Assembly: GCA_019240215.1 (NCBI GenBank)
Contig: JAFAYQ010000039.1
Span: forward strand, 1 to 46,079
Reading direction: 5' to 3'
Origin: Actinomycetota bacterium
GTDB lineage: Bacteria; Actinomycetota; Actinomycetes; Streptosporangiales; Streptosporangiaceae
Length of the DNA stretch: 46,079 bases
Of this stretch, positions 7,054 to 15,161 are shown piece by piece. The notes under the pieces were generated by a model. The model had not been told where the DNA came from. It was given only the letters and a program-made list of their open reading frames with translations, and made no database searches. Made by a program: the position numbers and the translations under genes. Position 1 is the stretch's first letter. Each line of letters opens with the position of its first letter.

Positions 7054-9084
7054 GTGCCCAGCTTCGCCGGTCGCCGTTTCCCGCACCTGACCGCGGCCAT
7101 CGTCGCGATCATCCTCGCCGTGGCCGGCTGTCTGGTCGCGAGCCTGCCGGCCCACGCGGCCAGCGATTTCTCGCTCGTGATCCTGCCCGACCAGGGCGAG
7201 AACGCCATCTACAGCTTCGTGAACTCGGCCACCAGCTCGGTCACCGTGACCATCTACGAGCTGAAGGACACGACGCTGGAGAACGACCTGATCGCCCGGG
7301 AAAAGGCGGGGGTGAAGGTTCGCGTGATCCTGGACCAGGCCCAGCAGTCCTATGACTCGGCCGCCTACAGCGCGCTGACGGCCGGGGGCGTCGGGGTCGT
7401 CTGGTCCTCCACCGCGTTCACCTACACCCACCAGAAGACGATCACCGTCGACGGCGACGAGTCCTACATCAGCACCGGGAACTTCGACACGACCTACTAC
7501 GCCACCTCGCGCGACTACGGCGTGTTCGACACCGACGCCAGCGACGTGGCCGCGATCACCGCGGTCTTCAACGCCGACTACGCACACTCCTCGATCACGC
7601 CGTCCGACGGGGACGATCTCGTCTGGTCACCGACCGACTCCCAGACGCACCTGCTGGCGCTGATCAACGGGGCGACCAAGAGCCTCGACATCGAGCAGGA
7701 GGAGTTCAGCGACACCACGCTGGTCAACGCGATCGTGTCGGCGCTCAAGCGGGGCGTGACCGTCCGTATCGTGCTGGAGAACCCGTCGTCCTACTCGTCC
7801 GAGGTCACCGACGTCGAGAACGCCGGCGCCACCGTGACCGGCTACTCCTCAACGACCGGGTTCTACATCCACGCCAAGACGATCATCGCCGACTACGGGA
7901 CTTCGGCCGCCAAGGCGTTCGCAGGCTCGGAGAACTTCTCCAGCAACTCGCTGAACGACAACCGGGAACTCGGTCTGATCACCACCGACGCGGGCGTCGT
8001 GAGCGGGCTCGAGTCGACCTTCAGCGGAGACTTCAGCGGGTCGGCCGCGGGTAAGGTCGCCGTCCTCAATCCGGGCGCGCAGACCACCGCGGCCGGGGCG
8101 GCGGTGAACTTCCAGGTCCAGGCGATCGACACCGCGACCGGCACGCTGTCCTACTCGGCCACCGGGCTCCCCACCGGCCTTTCGATCGCGTCGGCGACCG
8201 GCGTGATCTCCGGGACCGCGAGCACGGCGGGCACCTACACCGTCACGGTCAAGGACGCCGACTCGACCGGCCCGTCCGGGTCCGCCACCTTCACCTGGAC
8301 CGTCGGCTCCGGCGGCGGCGGGAGCACTAACACGGTGACCGTCACCAACCCCGGCAACCAGAGCGGCATCGTCGGCACCGCCACCAGCCTGCAGGTGCAG
8401 GCCAGTGACTCCGCCTCCGGGCAGACCCTCACCTACAGCGCCTCCGGCCTGCCGGCCGGCCTGTCGATCGCACCGGGCACCGGGCTGATCACGGGCACGC
8501 CGACCACGGCGGGCACCGGCAGCGTGACGGTCACCGCGACCGACGGCACCGGCGCCCGCGGGCAGGCCGCCTTCACCTGGACGATCGGTTCCGGGTCGGG
8601 CGGTGGCTGCACCGCGGCCCAGCTGCTCGGCAACCCAGGCTTCGAGACCGGCACGGCCGCCCCGTGGGCCGCTTCACCGGGGGTGATCTCCGACAGCGCC
8701 AAGGAACCGCCGCACTCGGGGAGCTGGGACGCCTGGCTGGACGGCTACGGCAAGACCACCACCGACACCCTGGCCCAGACCGTCTCCCTGCCGGCCGGCT
8801 GCAGCAGCTACCAGCTGAGCTTCTGGCTGCACATCGACACCGCCGAGGCCTCCAAGACCAAGGCCTACGACACGCTGCAGGTGCAGGTCCTGAACAGCTC
8901 AGGCACGGTGCTGGGCACGCTGGCGTCGTTCTCCAACCTGAACGCCGCCAGCGGCTACCTCCAGCACCCCTACAGCCTGGCCGCCTACGCCGGCCAGCAG
9001 ATCACGCTGAAGTTCACCGGGTCCGAGGACAACGAGGACCAGACGTCATTCGTCATCGACGACACGGCGCTCAACGTGAGCTGA
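7054..9084 (+). CDS. Secreted phospholipase D-like protein with Ig-like and jelly-roll modules
   Basis: GTG at 7054 has GGAGGT four bases upstream and opens straight into an export signal, giving 676 residues. The signal could be cleaved at AHA-A, or be read as a lipobox at VAGC. Two phospholipase D HxKx4D motifs are present: His126/Lys128/Asp133 (THQKTITVD) and His273/Lys275/Asp280 (IHAKTIIAD), both followed by the usual GSxN-like segment. Two He_PIG-like Ig domains follow, then the same C-terminal module as in the divergent S53 peptidase (NPGFETG, DAWLDGY, PAGCS, FWLHIDTA, FVIDD). It should hydrolyse or transfer phosphodiester groups outside the cell; the substrate is unknown. Confidence 0.9.
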   Translation: MPSFAGRRFPHLTAAIVAIILAVAGCLVASLPAHAASDFSLVILPDQGENAIYSFVNSATSSVTVTIYELKDTTLENDLIAREKAGVKVRVILDQAQQSYDSAAYSALTAGGVGVVWSSTAFTYTHQKTITVDGDESYISTGNFDTTYYATSRDYGVFDTDASDVAAITAVFNADYAHSSITPSDGDDLVWSPTDSQTHLLALINGATKSLDIEQEEFSDTTLVNAIVSALKRGVTVRIVLENPSSYSSEVTDVENAGATVTGYSSTTGFYIHAKTIIADYGTSAAKAFAGSENFSSNSLNDNRELGLITTDAGVVSGLESTFSGDFSGSAAGKVAVLNPGAQTTAAGAAVNFQVQAIDTATGTLSYSATGLPTGLSIASATGVISGTASTAGTYTVTVKDADSTGPSGSATFTWTVGSGGGGSTNTVTVTNPGNQSGIVGTATSLQVQASDSASGQTLTYSASGLPAGLSIAPGTGLITGTPTTAGTGSVTVTATDGTGARGQAAFTWTIGSGSGGGCTAAQLLGNPGFETGTAAPWAASPGVISDSAKEPPHSGSWDAWLDGYGKTTTDTLAQTVSLPAGCSSYQLSFWLHIDTAEASKTKAYDTLQVQVLNSSGTVLGTLASFSNLNAASGYLQHPYSLAAYAGQQITLKFTGSEDNEDQTSFVIDDTALNVS

Positions 9085-9101
9085 CCCTCACCTCGCCGTG
9101 G

Positions 9102-9662
9102 TCAAGAACCGATCCGGTTGAACCCGGGCGCGGACGCGGGGCTCGTCGCCGTGCCCTTGGCCGTGATGTGGACCACGCACTTCGAGGGACCACCGGCGAT
9201 GTACCCCTTTTCCCAATTGTAGGAATACCCCCAGGCCCCGAATTCGATCGTGGCGAACTTGCGGACCGTGTAATGGGCCGACAAATTGGTGCCGGTCGTC
9301 ACCGTGTTCTGAATGGCATTGCTGACCTCCGCGTGCGCGGCCGCGCTGATGAACTTAATGTTGACGCCAACGCTGTCACCCCACGAGGTGGTGTACGTCG
9401 ACCCCACCTGGGTGCCCTTGCTGACCTGCATGGTCAGGTCGAGCCCGGCCGCCCCGGAGACGGTCCAGTCGTGGGTCGGCTTCTTGACCACGAAGTAGTG
9501 ATGGCCGCCTGAGGTCTCGTAGAAGGAAGGCGCGTGGCAGGCCATGGGCGACGCGGCCGCCCGGCCGGCGCTGGTGGCGGCGAAGGCCGGCGAGGCGGCC
9601 AGGCCGGCGGCGGTGAGCGTGGCCGCGCCCGCGGCGGCCACGGCGAATTTCGACCGGAACAT
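9102..9662 (-). CDS. Secreted protein of unknown function (186 aa)
   Basis: ATG at 9662 follows GGAGG by six bases and starts a clear Sec signal (FRSKFAVAAAGAATLTAAGLAASPAFA). The mature part is rich in Ser, Thr, Gly and aromatic residues with beta-alternation, for example VGSTYTTSWGDSVGVNIKF and NTVTTGTNLSAHYTVRKF. Two cysteines (MACHAP and KCVVHI) could form a disulphide. Long Ser/Thr-rich alternating strands recall beta-pore-forming proteins, but that is only an analogy. Its upstream block is nearly identical in layout to that of the S1 peptidase gene, so the two are probably co-regulated. Confidence 0.8.
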   Translation of the reverse strand: MFRSKFAVAAAGAATLTAAGLAASPAFAATSAGRAAASPMACHAPSFYETSGGHHYFVVKKPTHDWTVSGAAGLDLTMQVSKGTQVGSTYTTSWGDSVGVNIKFISAAAHAEVSNAIQNTVTTGTNLSAHYTVRKFATIEFGAWGYSYNWEKGYIAGGPSKCVVHITAKGTATSPASAPGFNRIGS

Positions 9663-9740
9663 CCATAACCTCCAGAAAGTCGGAGGGCCGCTTGCGCACG
9701 GTGGCATTTGGGTTGGTGTTCCGCACGGCCAGGCCCCACT

Positions 9741-9819
9741 GATTCACGGAGCAGTATGGGCGCTGGGCGAATGTCTCCACCTGTCGTCCGGAGCTCAGCA
9801 ATTCACCGGACAGACCGGG
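9741..9819 (-). promoter_or_regulatory. 79-bp promoter block, copy 1 (shared with the S1 peptidase gene)
   Basis: The block matches 16076-16154 without gaps. The distal 38 bases (9782-9819) agree at 34 positions, and the proximal part shares the minus-strand string GCCCATA plus a -10-like CATACT. On the minus strand the distal part holds inverted half-sites TGTCCGG and CCGGACG about 15 bases apart, a likely operator. The -10-like box lies about 95 bases upstream of the start codon. Confidence 0.75.
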
Positions 9820-9846
9820 ACACGCCTGTCGGGTGAATAGCCGGCA

Positions 9847-10242
9847 TCAAGCCGAGGTCAATCCCTGCTGCTGGAGCACGGCGAAGGTGGTCAAGCAGAA
9901 CGGATGGCCGGCCGGGTCGGCGTAGACGCGGCAGTGGTCATTCGGCTGGAACTCGTACTTTGAGGCCCCCGCGGCCAGCACCCGCCGCTCGGTCGCGTCC
10001 AGGTCATCGACGTCGAAGTCCACGTGTATCTGCTGCGATGAGGGCGCCCCGGGCCAGGTCGGCGGTGCGTAGCCAGCAGCGCCCTGAAAACAGATGGCGA
10101 ATCCGTCCGGGCACGTCATCAACGCCCAGTGTTCTCCCGGGACGGTGACCTCGCCGCCGGTGATCTCGGCGTAAAACGCGGCCAGCTCTCCGGCATTCGG
10201 GCAGTCGAGGGTGACGCCGCCGAATTTGATCGAGTCAGACAT
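9847..10242 (-). CDS. VOC-family protein (glyoxalase/bleomycin-resistance fold)
   Basis: The protein has 131 residues starting at MSDSIKFGG, with AGGAGA upstream of the ATG. It shows the two-module vicinal-oxygen-chelate pattern: TLDCPNAGELAAFYAEITGGEV in the first half and QIHVDFDVDDLDATERRVLAAGA then VYADPAGHPFCL in the second. The latter carries the usual DPxGHPFCL ending. Members bind a metal and act on small molecules or confer drug resistance; which applies here cannot be told. It is a single gene between the secreted-protein promoter block and the hicAB locus. Confidence 0.88.
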   Translation of the reverse strand: MSDSIKFGGVTLDCPNAGELAAFYAEITGGEVTVPGEHWALMTCPDGFAICFQGAAGYAPPTWPGAPSSQQIHVDFDVDDLDATERRVLAAGASKYEFQPNDHCRVYADPAGHPFCLTTFAVLQQQGLTSA

Positions 10243-10379
10243 GCGGTTCTCCTGAGGTGGGTGACCTGATGGACCGCACGGCGGACTGAAACTCATTGAT
10301 CCGGAGAGAAGCCTTCGTCAGGAGTCAGGCTTCGCCCGGGCTACACGTGACAGCGACGAGTGCTGGGTGGAGTGAACTC

Positions 10380-10783
10380 CTATACCGCCTCGAGGTGTAT
10401 CGCCAGGGTGTCGGATGGGACCGCGCAGACGTAGACGGCTTCGCCGACAGCGTTCGTCACGGTCGAGACCAAGGCCTCCGCTTGACCCGGGACGGCCAGG
10501 GCTCGCCCAATGCGCTCGAACACCGCTTCACGCTGGTCACGGTGCTCATCCTGAGCTATCCGGGTTACCAGCTCGCGATCGGCGATTTCATAGTCGCGCT
10601 CAAGGTGCTCAATGACGCCGAAAGGGCCGGGGCGGTCGTAATGAAATGCGAGCGCGTCCTGCAGGCCGGACCGGAGATCCGTCAGAGATGGACGCCCATC
10701 ATGAGACCGGGAGCTTGCGGCGACGTGGCGTAGGCGGTGCCGTCAGCGGACACCCTGACGATCAGATGGATCGGCTCACTCAT
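10380..10783 (-). pseudogene. hicB: HicB-family antitoxin gene broken by a one-base frameshift
   Basis: From ATG at 10783 the frame reads MSEPIHLIVRVSADGTAY...SPQAPGLMMG, a HicB start, but ends at a TGA at 10682. The next frame restores the family continuation RPSLTDLRSGLQDALAFHYDRP and runs to a stop at 10380. Adding one G to the GGG run at about 10695-10697 joins both parts into a 134-residue protein. The ATG overlaps the end of hicA by 8 bases, as expected for a coupled toxin-antitoxin pair. A sequencing error at the short G run is the alternative to a real mutation. As read, the antitoxin would be a 33-residue stub. Confidence 0.75.
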
Positions 10784-11030
10784 TACCGCACCACCTAAGC
10801 GCTTCATCACGATCGAGACCCACCTGCTTGACCAGGATGTCCCGGACCACCCCGGGAGACGAGCTCGCATTGTCATGGAACGCAAACGTCAGCGGTGGCC
10901 TTCCCTCAGCCACCAGCCGGCGATGAGATCCCGATTGGCGCTCGATCTCATAGCCAAGCTTCCCCTGTAGGAATCCCAGCGTGCCTCCCGCGTCCCCGAT
11001 CCAGTGGTCGTCCGGGCGGGGAGCAGCCAC
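10776..11030 (-). CDS. hicA: HicA-type mRNA interferase toxin
   Basis: The protein has 84 residues from a GTG at 11030, six bases after the stop of the preceding metallo-hydrolase gene. The HicA/YcfA double-stranded-RNA-binding fold is indicated by LGYEIERQSGSHRRL (catalytic His in GSHRR), FAFHDN and PGVVRDILVKQVGLDRDEAL. The toxin cleaves mRNA during translation unless bound by HicB. The first ~15 residues before GTLGFLQGKLGY do not fit the family well, so the true start may be internal. Here the antitoxin is frameshifted while the toxin frame is intact. Confidence 0.75.
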   Translation of the reverse strand: MAAPRPDDHWIGDAGGTLGFLQGKLGYEIERQSGSHRRLVAEGRPPLTFAFHDNASSSPGVVRDILVKQVGLDRDEALRWCGNE

Positions 11031-11035
11031 GTCAG

Positions 11036-12019
11036 TTAGGGGTCGCTGCCTGCTGGCGGGGGAAGCGTCCGGCGGAGGCCGTCGTGGCCGGGGGTGGTGG
11101 TGCCGGTGAAGCCCACGGCGGCGCGGCGTTGCCAGTCCTCGGCGGAGATGGCGGCCGGGTCGGGTGGGAGGTAGTGGTTGAGGATGAGCTCGCCAGCCCC
11201 GGCCCGCTGGGCGACCGAGCCGACCTGGGTGATGTCGGTGTGGAGGGCGGCCATGCGGGCCACTTCGGCGTCATTCAGGCCGTGGCGGCGGAGGTAGGCC
11301 AGGTCGGCGACCTGGTGGACGAGGATGTCGGCGCCTTGCGCCAGGGCGATCAGGTTGTCGTCGACGGTGGTGTCGCCGGAGAAGACGACCGAGCCGTCGG
11401 CGGTGTCGAAACGGTAGGCCAAGGCCGGGACCGCGCGGCCGTGGGTCACCGGGACGGCAAGCACCCGGACGTCCGCATCGTCGAAAACGGTGGTCGGCAC
11501 CAGCGCGGGACCCCGGGGGTCGGCCGGGGTCGGGATGTCGAAGGCGCGGACCAGGGCACCGGCGTCGGGCATGTGGCAGTCCAGCGGCATGACGTTCAGG
11601 TGGTAGGCGTAGCCGGCCAGGAGGTGGCGGACCAGGTCGGCGGTGCCGGGGGCGGGGTGGTCGGGGCAGATCGTGGTCTGGCGGTGGAAGGTGGCGTCAC
11701 CGGCGGGCAGGGCCGCCGGGCGGGACGGACCGTAGACCCGGATCGGGGCCAGCGGGCCGCCGGCGCCGGTCCGGACCCCCCAGGGGTACAAGATCAGGCC
11801 GGGCAGGTCGCCGATGTGGTCGGCGTGCAGGTGGGTGAGGAACACCATCTCCAGGCGGGTAAAGTCCAGGCCGGCCTCGGCGAAGGCGGACGGAGATCCG
11901 CGGCCGCAGTCGATGACGAACACCCGCCCGTTGACGACGAGGGCCGACGAGATGCCGCGACGGCCGGGCACCGGCATCGGCGCACCGGCGGTACCGAGGA
12001 GGACCAGTTCGGTGGTCAT
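11036..12019 (-). CDS. Metallo-beta-lactamase-fold hydrolase (RNase Z-like)
   Basis: The start is ATG at 12019, which overlaps the preceding gene's stop by four bases; the product has 327 residues. The metal motif HLHADH spans residues 63-68, and THGRAVPALAYRF, VVFSGDTT and LILNHY supply the later metal ligands of the arylsulfatase/RNase Z-like branch. The early GTAGAPMPVPGRRG string is typical of that branch. The substrate could be a phosphodiester, a sulfate ester or another small molecule. No signal peptide is seen. It is coupled to the upstream membrane-protein gene and is followed within six bases by hicA. Confidence 0.9.
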   Translation of the reverse strand: MTTELVLLGTAGAPMPVPGRRGISSALVVNGRVFVIDCGRGSPSAFAEAGLDFTRLEMVFLTHLHADHIGDLPGLILYPWGVRTGAGGPLAPIRVYGPSRPAALPAGDATFHRQTTICPDHPAPGTADLVRHLLAGYAYHLNVMPLDCHMPDAGALVRAFDIPTPADPRGPALVPTTVFDDADVRVLAVPVTHGRAVPALAYRFDTADGSVVFSGDTTVDDNLIALAQGADILVHQVADLAYLRRHGLNDAEVARMAALHTDITQVGSVAQRAGAGELILNHYLPPDPAAISAEDWQRRAAVGFTGTTTPGHDGLRRTLPPPAGSDP

Positions 12020-12609
12020 GGGCGGCTGGTCCACTGGGGGCCGGTGTCGGCCCAGGCCCGCCCCCAGCCGGCCAGGCGGTGCCGATCCAGGGCGAGACGG
12101 AACAGCCAGTAGCAACCGGCCAGGACCAGGGCGGCGCTCACCACGAACGTCACGCCGGCGCCGATCGCGTTGGCGACGATGCCGGCCTGGCCGGGCGGCG
12201 GAGGCTGAGGGTCGCCCGCCCGGTTCAGCCAGATCGGAACCGAGGTACCGGCCCGGGCGCCGTCGACGCCGGGGGCCGTCTGGCTGGTGAGCAGACCAGC
12301 GCGTTCGGCTCCGTTGGCCAGCCGCCAGGTCGCCTGGGCCTGGATCTGGGCCACCGGCGTGAACGGGCCGCCGGCCAGCACGCTGCCCTCCGACAGCACC
12401 GCCAGCGCGGGCCGCAGGCGGGCGGCCTCGGCGTGCTGAACCTGGTCGACGTGGCCGGCCAGCAGCACGGCGGCGGCGATGACGGTGCAGAAGACCGCCG
12501 ACAGCGCGCCCACGACCCCGGCCTCGACCCGGTCACTGGGGCGCCGCAGGTCGTTCCGGCCGAGGTACAGCCGCGCCCGCCGTGGCCGCGGCCTGGACAT
12601 GGTCGGCAT
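12016..12609 (-). CDS. Rv1733c-like two-helix membrane protein
   Basis: The product has 197 residues. A basic N-terminus and LRRPSDRVEA precede a first membrane helix (VVGALSAVFCTVIAAAVLLAG). An extracytoplasmic domain of about 100 residues follows, with the RAGTSVPIWLNRAGDPQPPP string, then a second helix (AIGAGVTFVVSAALVLAGCYWLF). It ends in DRHRLAGWGRAWADTGPQW. This layout is that of the actinobacterial Rv1733c family, whose function is unknown. ATGA overlap with the downstream metallo-hydrolase implies translational coupling. Confidence 0.85.
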   Translation of the reverse strand: MPTMSRPRPRRARLYLGRNDLRRPSDRVEAGVVGALSAVFCTVIAAAVLLAGHVDQVQHAEAARLRPALAVLSEGSVLAGGPFTPVAQIQAQATWRLANGAERAGLLTSQTAPGVDGARAGTSVPIWLNRAGDPQPPPPGQAGIVANAIGAGVTFVVSAALVLAGCYWLFRLALDRHRLAGWGRAWADTGPQWTSRP

Positions 12610-12848
12610 TGCTCATCACCGCTCAGCTTCCGGTTGTGCGCTCTCCTCCACAGTGGCACCCGGACGCCGCGGCCGGACCAGCGTCAGGCACTGGTGTGGG
12701 TCACGGGCACCGGCACCGGTCCCCGGGTGGCACCCCCGTGGGTGAGCCAGGGTCTCGCGCAGGCGTGCCCGGCCGCCCGGTGCAGCCGCAGGCCTTCCGC
12801 GCGCTGGATGAACAACAGGCCGGGACCGCCTCGCCTGCCGGGCTCACG

Positions 12849-13571
12849 TCACCGGTGCAGCGCTTCGGTGGTGTGCGCGATCTGCAGGTCGAACAGGGCG
12901 TCCCGGTCGGCGAGCTGCGGAGGCACGTGACCGGCCAGTTCCAGCACGATCGCGCCGTGCAGGCGTGAATAGCAGAACAGGCAGGCGGCCAGCGCCCCAT
13001 CGGGCAGGTCGCCGATACCGTCGGCGGTGTACCGCCAGGTGCTGAACTGCTCGCGCAGCCCGGCCGGAATGCCGGCCTCGATCCTGGCCGTGTCGATATC
13101 TCCCTGGGCGACGCAGTCACGCATCAGCGCGAACAGCACGGCGACAACTTCCCACATCGCGCGCGCGGCCTGCTGGTTCACCCGCCGGGCGGCGCCACCG
13201 GTATGTCCGTAGATGAGCAGGTACTCCGCAGGATGCCGCAGCGCCCACGCCCGGTGGGCACGAGCTACGGCCAGCCACCGTTCGCTCGGCGAAAGTTCCT
13301 GCGACCGCTCGTGCTCCGATCGCAGGACCTCAGCCAGGGCGGCGAACCCGTCGACCGTGAGAGCGTCGATCAGGGCGTGCCGGCCGGGAAAGTAGTAGTG
13401 CACCGCTGAGGCGGTCATGTCCAGCTCACGGGCGATCGCCCGCATCGAGATTCCGGCCGGCCCAGCCTCGGTGAGCTGCCGCACCGCAGCGGCCTTGATG
13501 TCGCTGATCGTCTCCTGCTTACGGCGGTCGCGGCGGCTCAGTGATGCGGGCGGCGTAGGCGAACTGACCAC
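12849..13571 (-). CDS. TetR/AcrR-family regulator
   Basis: The GTG at 13571 gives 240 residues; the longer open frame upstream would overlap the divergent gene. The N-terminal DNA-binding domain is clear: RRKQETISDIKAAAVRQL, GISMRAIARELDMTASAVHYYFPGRHALIDAL. The C-terminal ligand domain has the WRYTADGIGDLP and ACLFCYSRLHGAIVLELAGH segments of the WHG-type group. It is divergent from a SnoaL-like gene with a GTCAA/TTGAC palindrome between them, so that gene is its likely target along with itself. Confidence 0.92.
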   Translation of the reverse strand: MVSSPTPPASLSRRDRRKQETISDIKAAAVRQLTEAGPAGISMRAIARELDMTASAVHYYFPGRHALIDALTVDGFAALAEVLRSEHERSQELSPSERWLAVARAHRAWALRHPAEYLLIYGHTGGAARRVNQQAARAMWEVVAVLFALMRDCVAQGDIDTARIEAGIPAGLREQFSTWRYTADGIGDLPDGALAACLFCYSRLHGAIVLELAGHVPPQLADRDALFDLQIAHTTEALHR

Positions 13572-13601
13572 GAGGCCACCGTGGCCATAAATTTGAGCAG
13601 T

Positions 13602-13615
13602 GTCAAGTTTTTGAC
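13602..13615. promoter_or_regulatory. Candidate TetR operator
   Basis: GTCAAGTTTTTGAC is a perfect 5-base inverted repeat with a 4-base spacer in the 112-base gap between the TetR and SnoaL-like genes. A further CTTGAC half-site occurs at 13648-13653. Position and symmetry suit autoregulation. Confidence 0.5.
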
Positions 13616-13683
13616 CGCTTGCCACCGTCATGGCCTGGCTTAGACACTTGACGCCGGTAACAGGCCCGGCGGGAAGGCAGGAC

Positions 13684-14208
13684 ATGACCAGACTTCGCCC
13701 GGTGGCGCTGACGGCAGGCGCCGGCGGGACCTTGGTTCTCGTGGGAGGCACCAAGGTGTACCAGGCCATCGTCAAGCGCATCGCCGCCCGGAACTTCGAA
13801 CGAGTGAACGACGGCGACTATGAGGCGCTGCTCGCCTCGTGCGCGCCGGATGTTCATCATCGCTTTGGTGGCCGCCACGCCCTCGGCGGCGAACGTCACG
13901 ACCGGGAAGCTCTGCGCCGGTGGTTCGAGCGGCTGGGCCGGGTGGCGCCGGATCTGACCCTCACCATCCGCGACATCTGGGTCGAAGGCGGTCCCTGGAA
14001 CACCTACGTGATCGTCCGCTGGGACAACCATGAGCAACTACCCGACGGTTCTCCGTATTCGAACCATGGGGTGCACGTGGTGCACATGAGATGGTTGCGG
14101 ATCGTGGACATCGACGCGAACGAAGATTCACAGGCGGTCGCCGACTCCATGCCGGTGCGGGCGGCCGCCGGTATCGAGGAGGCGCTCGCCCCGCCGATCG
14201 TCAGCTGA
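13684..14208 (+). CDS. SnoaL-like (NTF2-fold) protein
   Basis: ATG at 13684 (MTRLRPVALT) is preceded by an AGGA-containing site; the product has 174 residues. An alanine/glycine-rich N-terminal helix (LTAGAGGTLVLVGG) may be a membrane anchor. The rest follows the NTF2/SnoaL pattern: NFERVNDGDYEALLASCAPDVHHRF, a helix with DREALRRWFERLG, and beta strands LTLTIRDIWVEGG and NHGVHVVHMRWLRIVDI. Members are small polyketide cyclases or ligand-binding proteins; a specific role cannot be read. It ends 8 bases into the convergent YihY gene. Confidence 0.8.
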   Translation: MTRLRPVALTAGAGGTLVLVGGTKVYQAIVKRIAARNFERVNDGDYEALLASCAPDVHHRFGGRHALGGERHDREALRRWFERLGRVAPDLTLTIRDIWVEGGPWNTYVIVRWDNHEQLPDGSPYSNHGVHVVHMRWLRIVDIDANEDSQAVADSMPVRAAAGIEEALAPPIVS

Positions 14209-15121
14209 GATCGCCGGGGGCCGGCTTGCCCGGCCCGCTGGCCCCGGGCCGCTGGCTCTGGCCGGGGCCGGCCGGGGCCTGGAGCCAGGCGTCATGGAAC
14301 CAGCGCCCGAACAACTGACCGCCGTAGACGACCCAGCCGACGCCGATCAGCCACGACTGCACGATCAGCACGGTGCCCAGCGCCCCGTAGGTGACCGCGT
14401 TGGAGACGATGAGCGGCTGGAAGACCAACGCGGAAAACACCCGCAGGCCAGCCAGGAACGCCACCGTGACCACGGCCCCGGGCATCGCCGCCAGGTAGCT
14501 CACCCGGCCGCCGAGCAGGAAGCGGAGCCCCAGCCAGAAGAAGACGAGGCCGAGCACTATCGCCACCGCCGCCCGGATCACCGTCTCGGCCGGTGAGTGG
14601 CGGGTCGCCGCGCCTACGGTGGCGGCCGCGTAGATGTAGCCGATGAAGGCGGCCATCCACACGGCCTGACGCCAGATCTTGTTCCACGGGCCGGCCGGAA
14701 GGCCCCAGATCCGTTCGAACCCGGCCTGCACGCTGCCCGCGAACGTCACCCCGAACACGCCCAGCAGCGCCAGGCTGAAGAAGCTGGTCGTACCCAGGAC
14801 CCGGGCGGGCGCGGAAAAGAGCTGAACCACCGCGCGGGCGGAGGAACCGGTCAATCCCATGCCGTACACCACCCACACGGCCAGGCCGTGATGGGTGGCG
14901 GCGCTGGCGGCCGCGACGACGACGAGCAGCGGGAACACGGTCAGCATGGCCAGGGCGGCGAAGCCCATGGCCCGGCTCATGAGCTCGAACTCCTTGCCGC
15001 CCCGGTGCAGGTCCCGGAGCCGCAGATCGTGCCAGAGCCGCTCGGAACCCCGCCGAGCGGCCTGGTACACGGTCCGGTAGTGGGCCGGGCTCAGCTGTCT
15101 TTGAGTGCGCCCGTTCGTCAC
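14201..15121 (-). CDS. YihY/BrkB-family inner membrane protein
   Basis: The product has 306 residues. A cytosolic N-terminus of about 45 residues precedes roughly six membrane segments, including ALAMLTVFPLLVVVAAASAA, SFFSLALLGVFGVTFAGSV, AVAIVLGLVFFWLGLRFLL and AVVTVAFLAGLRVFSALVF. The SVQAGFERIWGLP and LIVQSWLIGVGWVVYGGQL signatures of the YihY (formerly RNase BN) family are present. A Pro/Gly-rich tail ends the protein. The role of the family is unsettled. It is convergent with the SnoaL-like gene. Confidence 0.9.
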   Translation of the reverse strand: MTNGRTQRQLSPAHYRTVYQAARRGSERLWHDLRLRDLHRGGKEFELMSRAMGFAALAMLTVFPLLVVVAAASAATHHGLAVWVVYGMGLTGSSARAVVQLFSAPARVLGTTSFFSLALLGVFGVTFAGSVQAGFERIWGLPAGPWNKIWRQAVWMAAFIGYIYAAATVGAATRHSPAETVIRAAVAIVLGLVFFWLGLRFLLGGRVSYLAAMPGAVVTVAFLAGLRVFSALVFQPLIVSNAVTYGALGTVLIVQSWLIGVGWVVYGGQLFGRWFHDAWLQAPAGPGQSQRPGASGPGKPAPGDLS

Positions 15122-15161
15122 GGTGCCATTCTGCTCGTGCCCGGGCCTCGTGCATACCGCG

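Noticed and set aside
10296..10733. 145-residue plus-strand ORF
   Set aside because: It is antisense to the frameshifted hicB, whose minus-strand frames give a recognisable HicB sequence; the plus translation resembles no family.
12610..12848. Possible small gene between the Rv1733c-like and TetR genes
   Set aside because: No frame has a ribosome-binding site with family-like content. Only a weak CACCC/GGGTG hairpin near 12731-12744 was seen.
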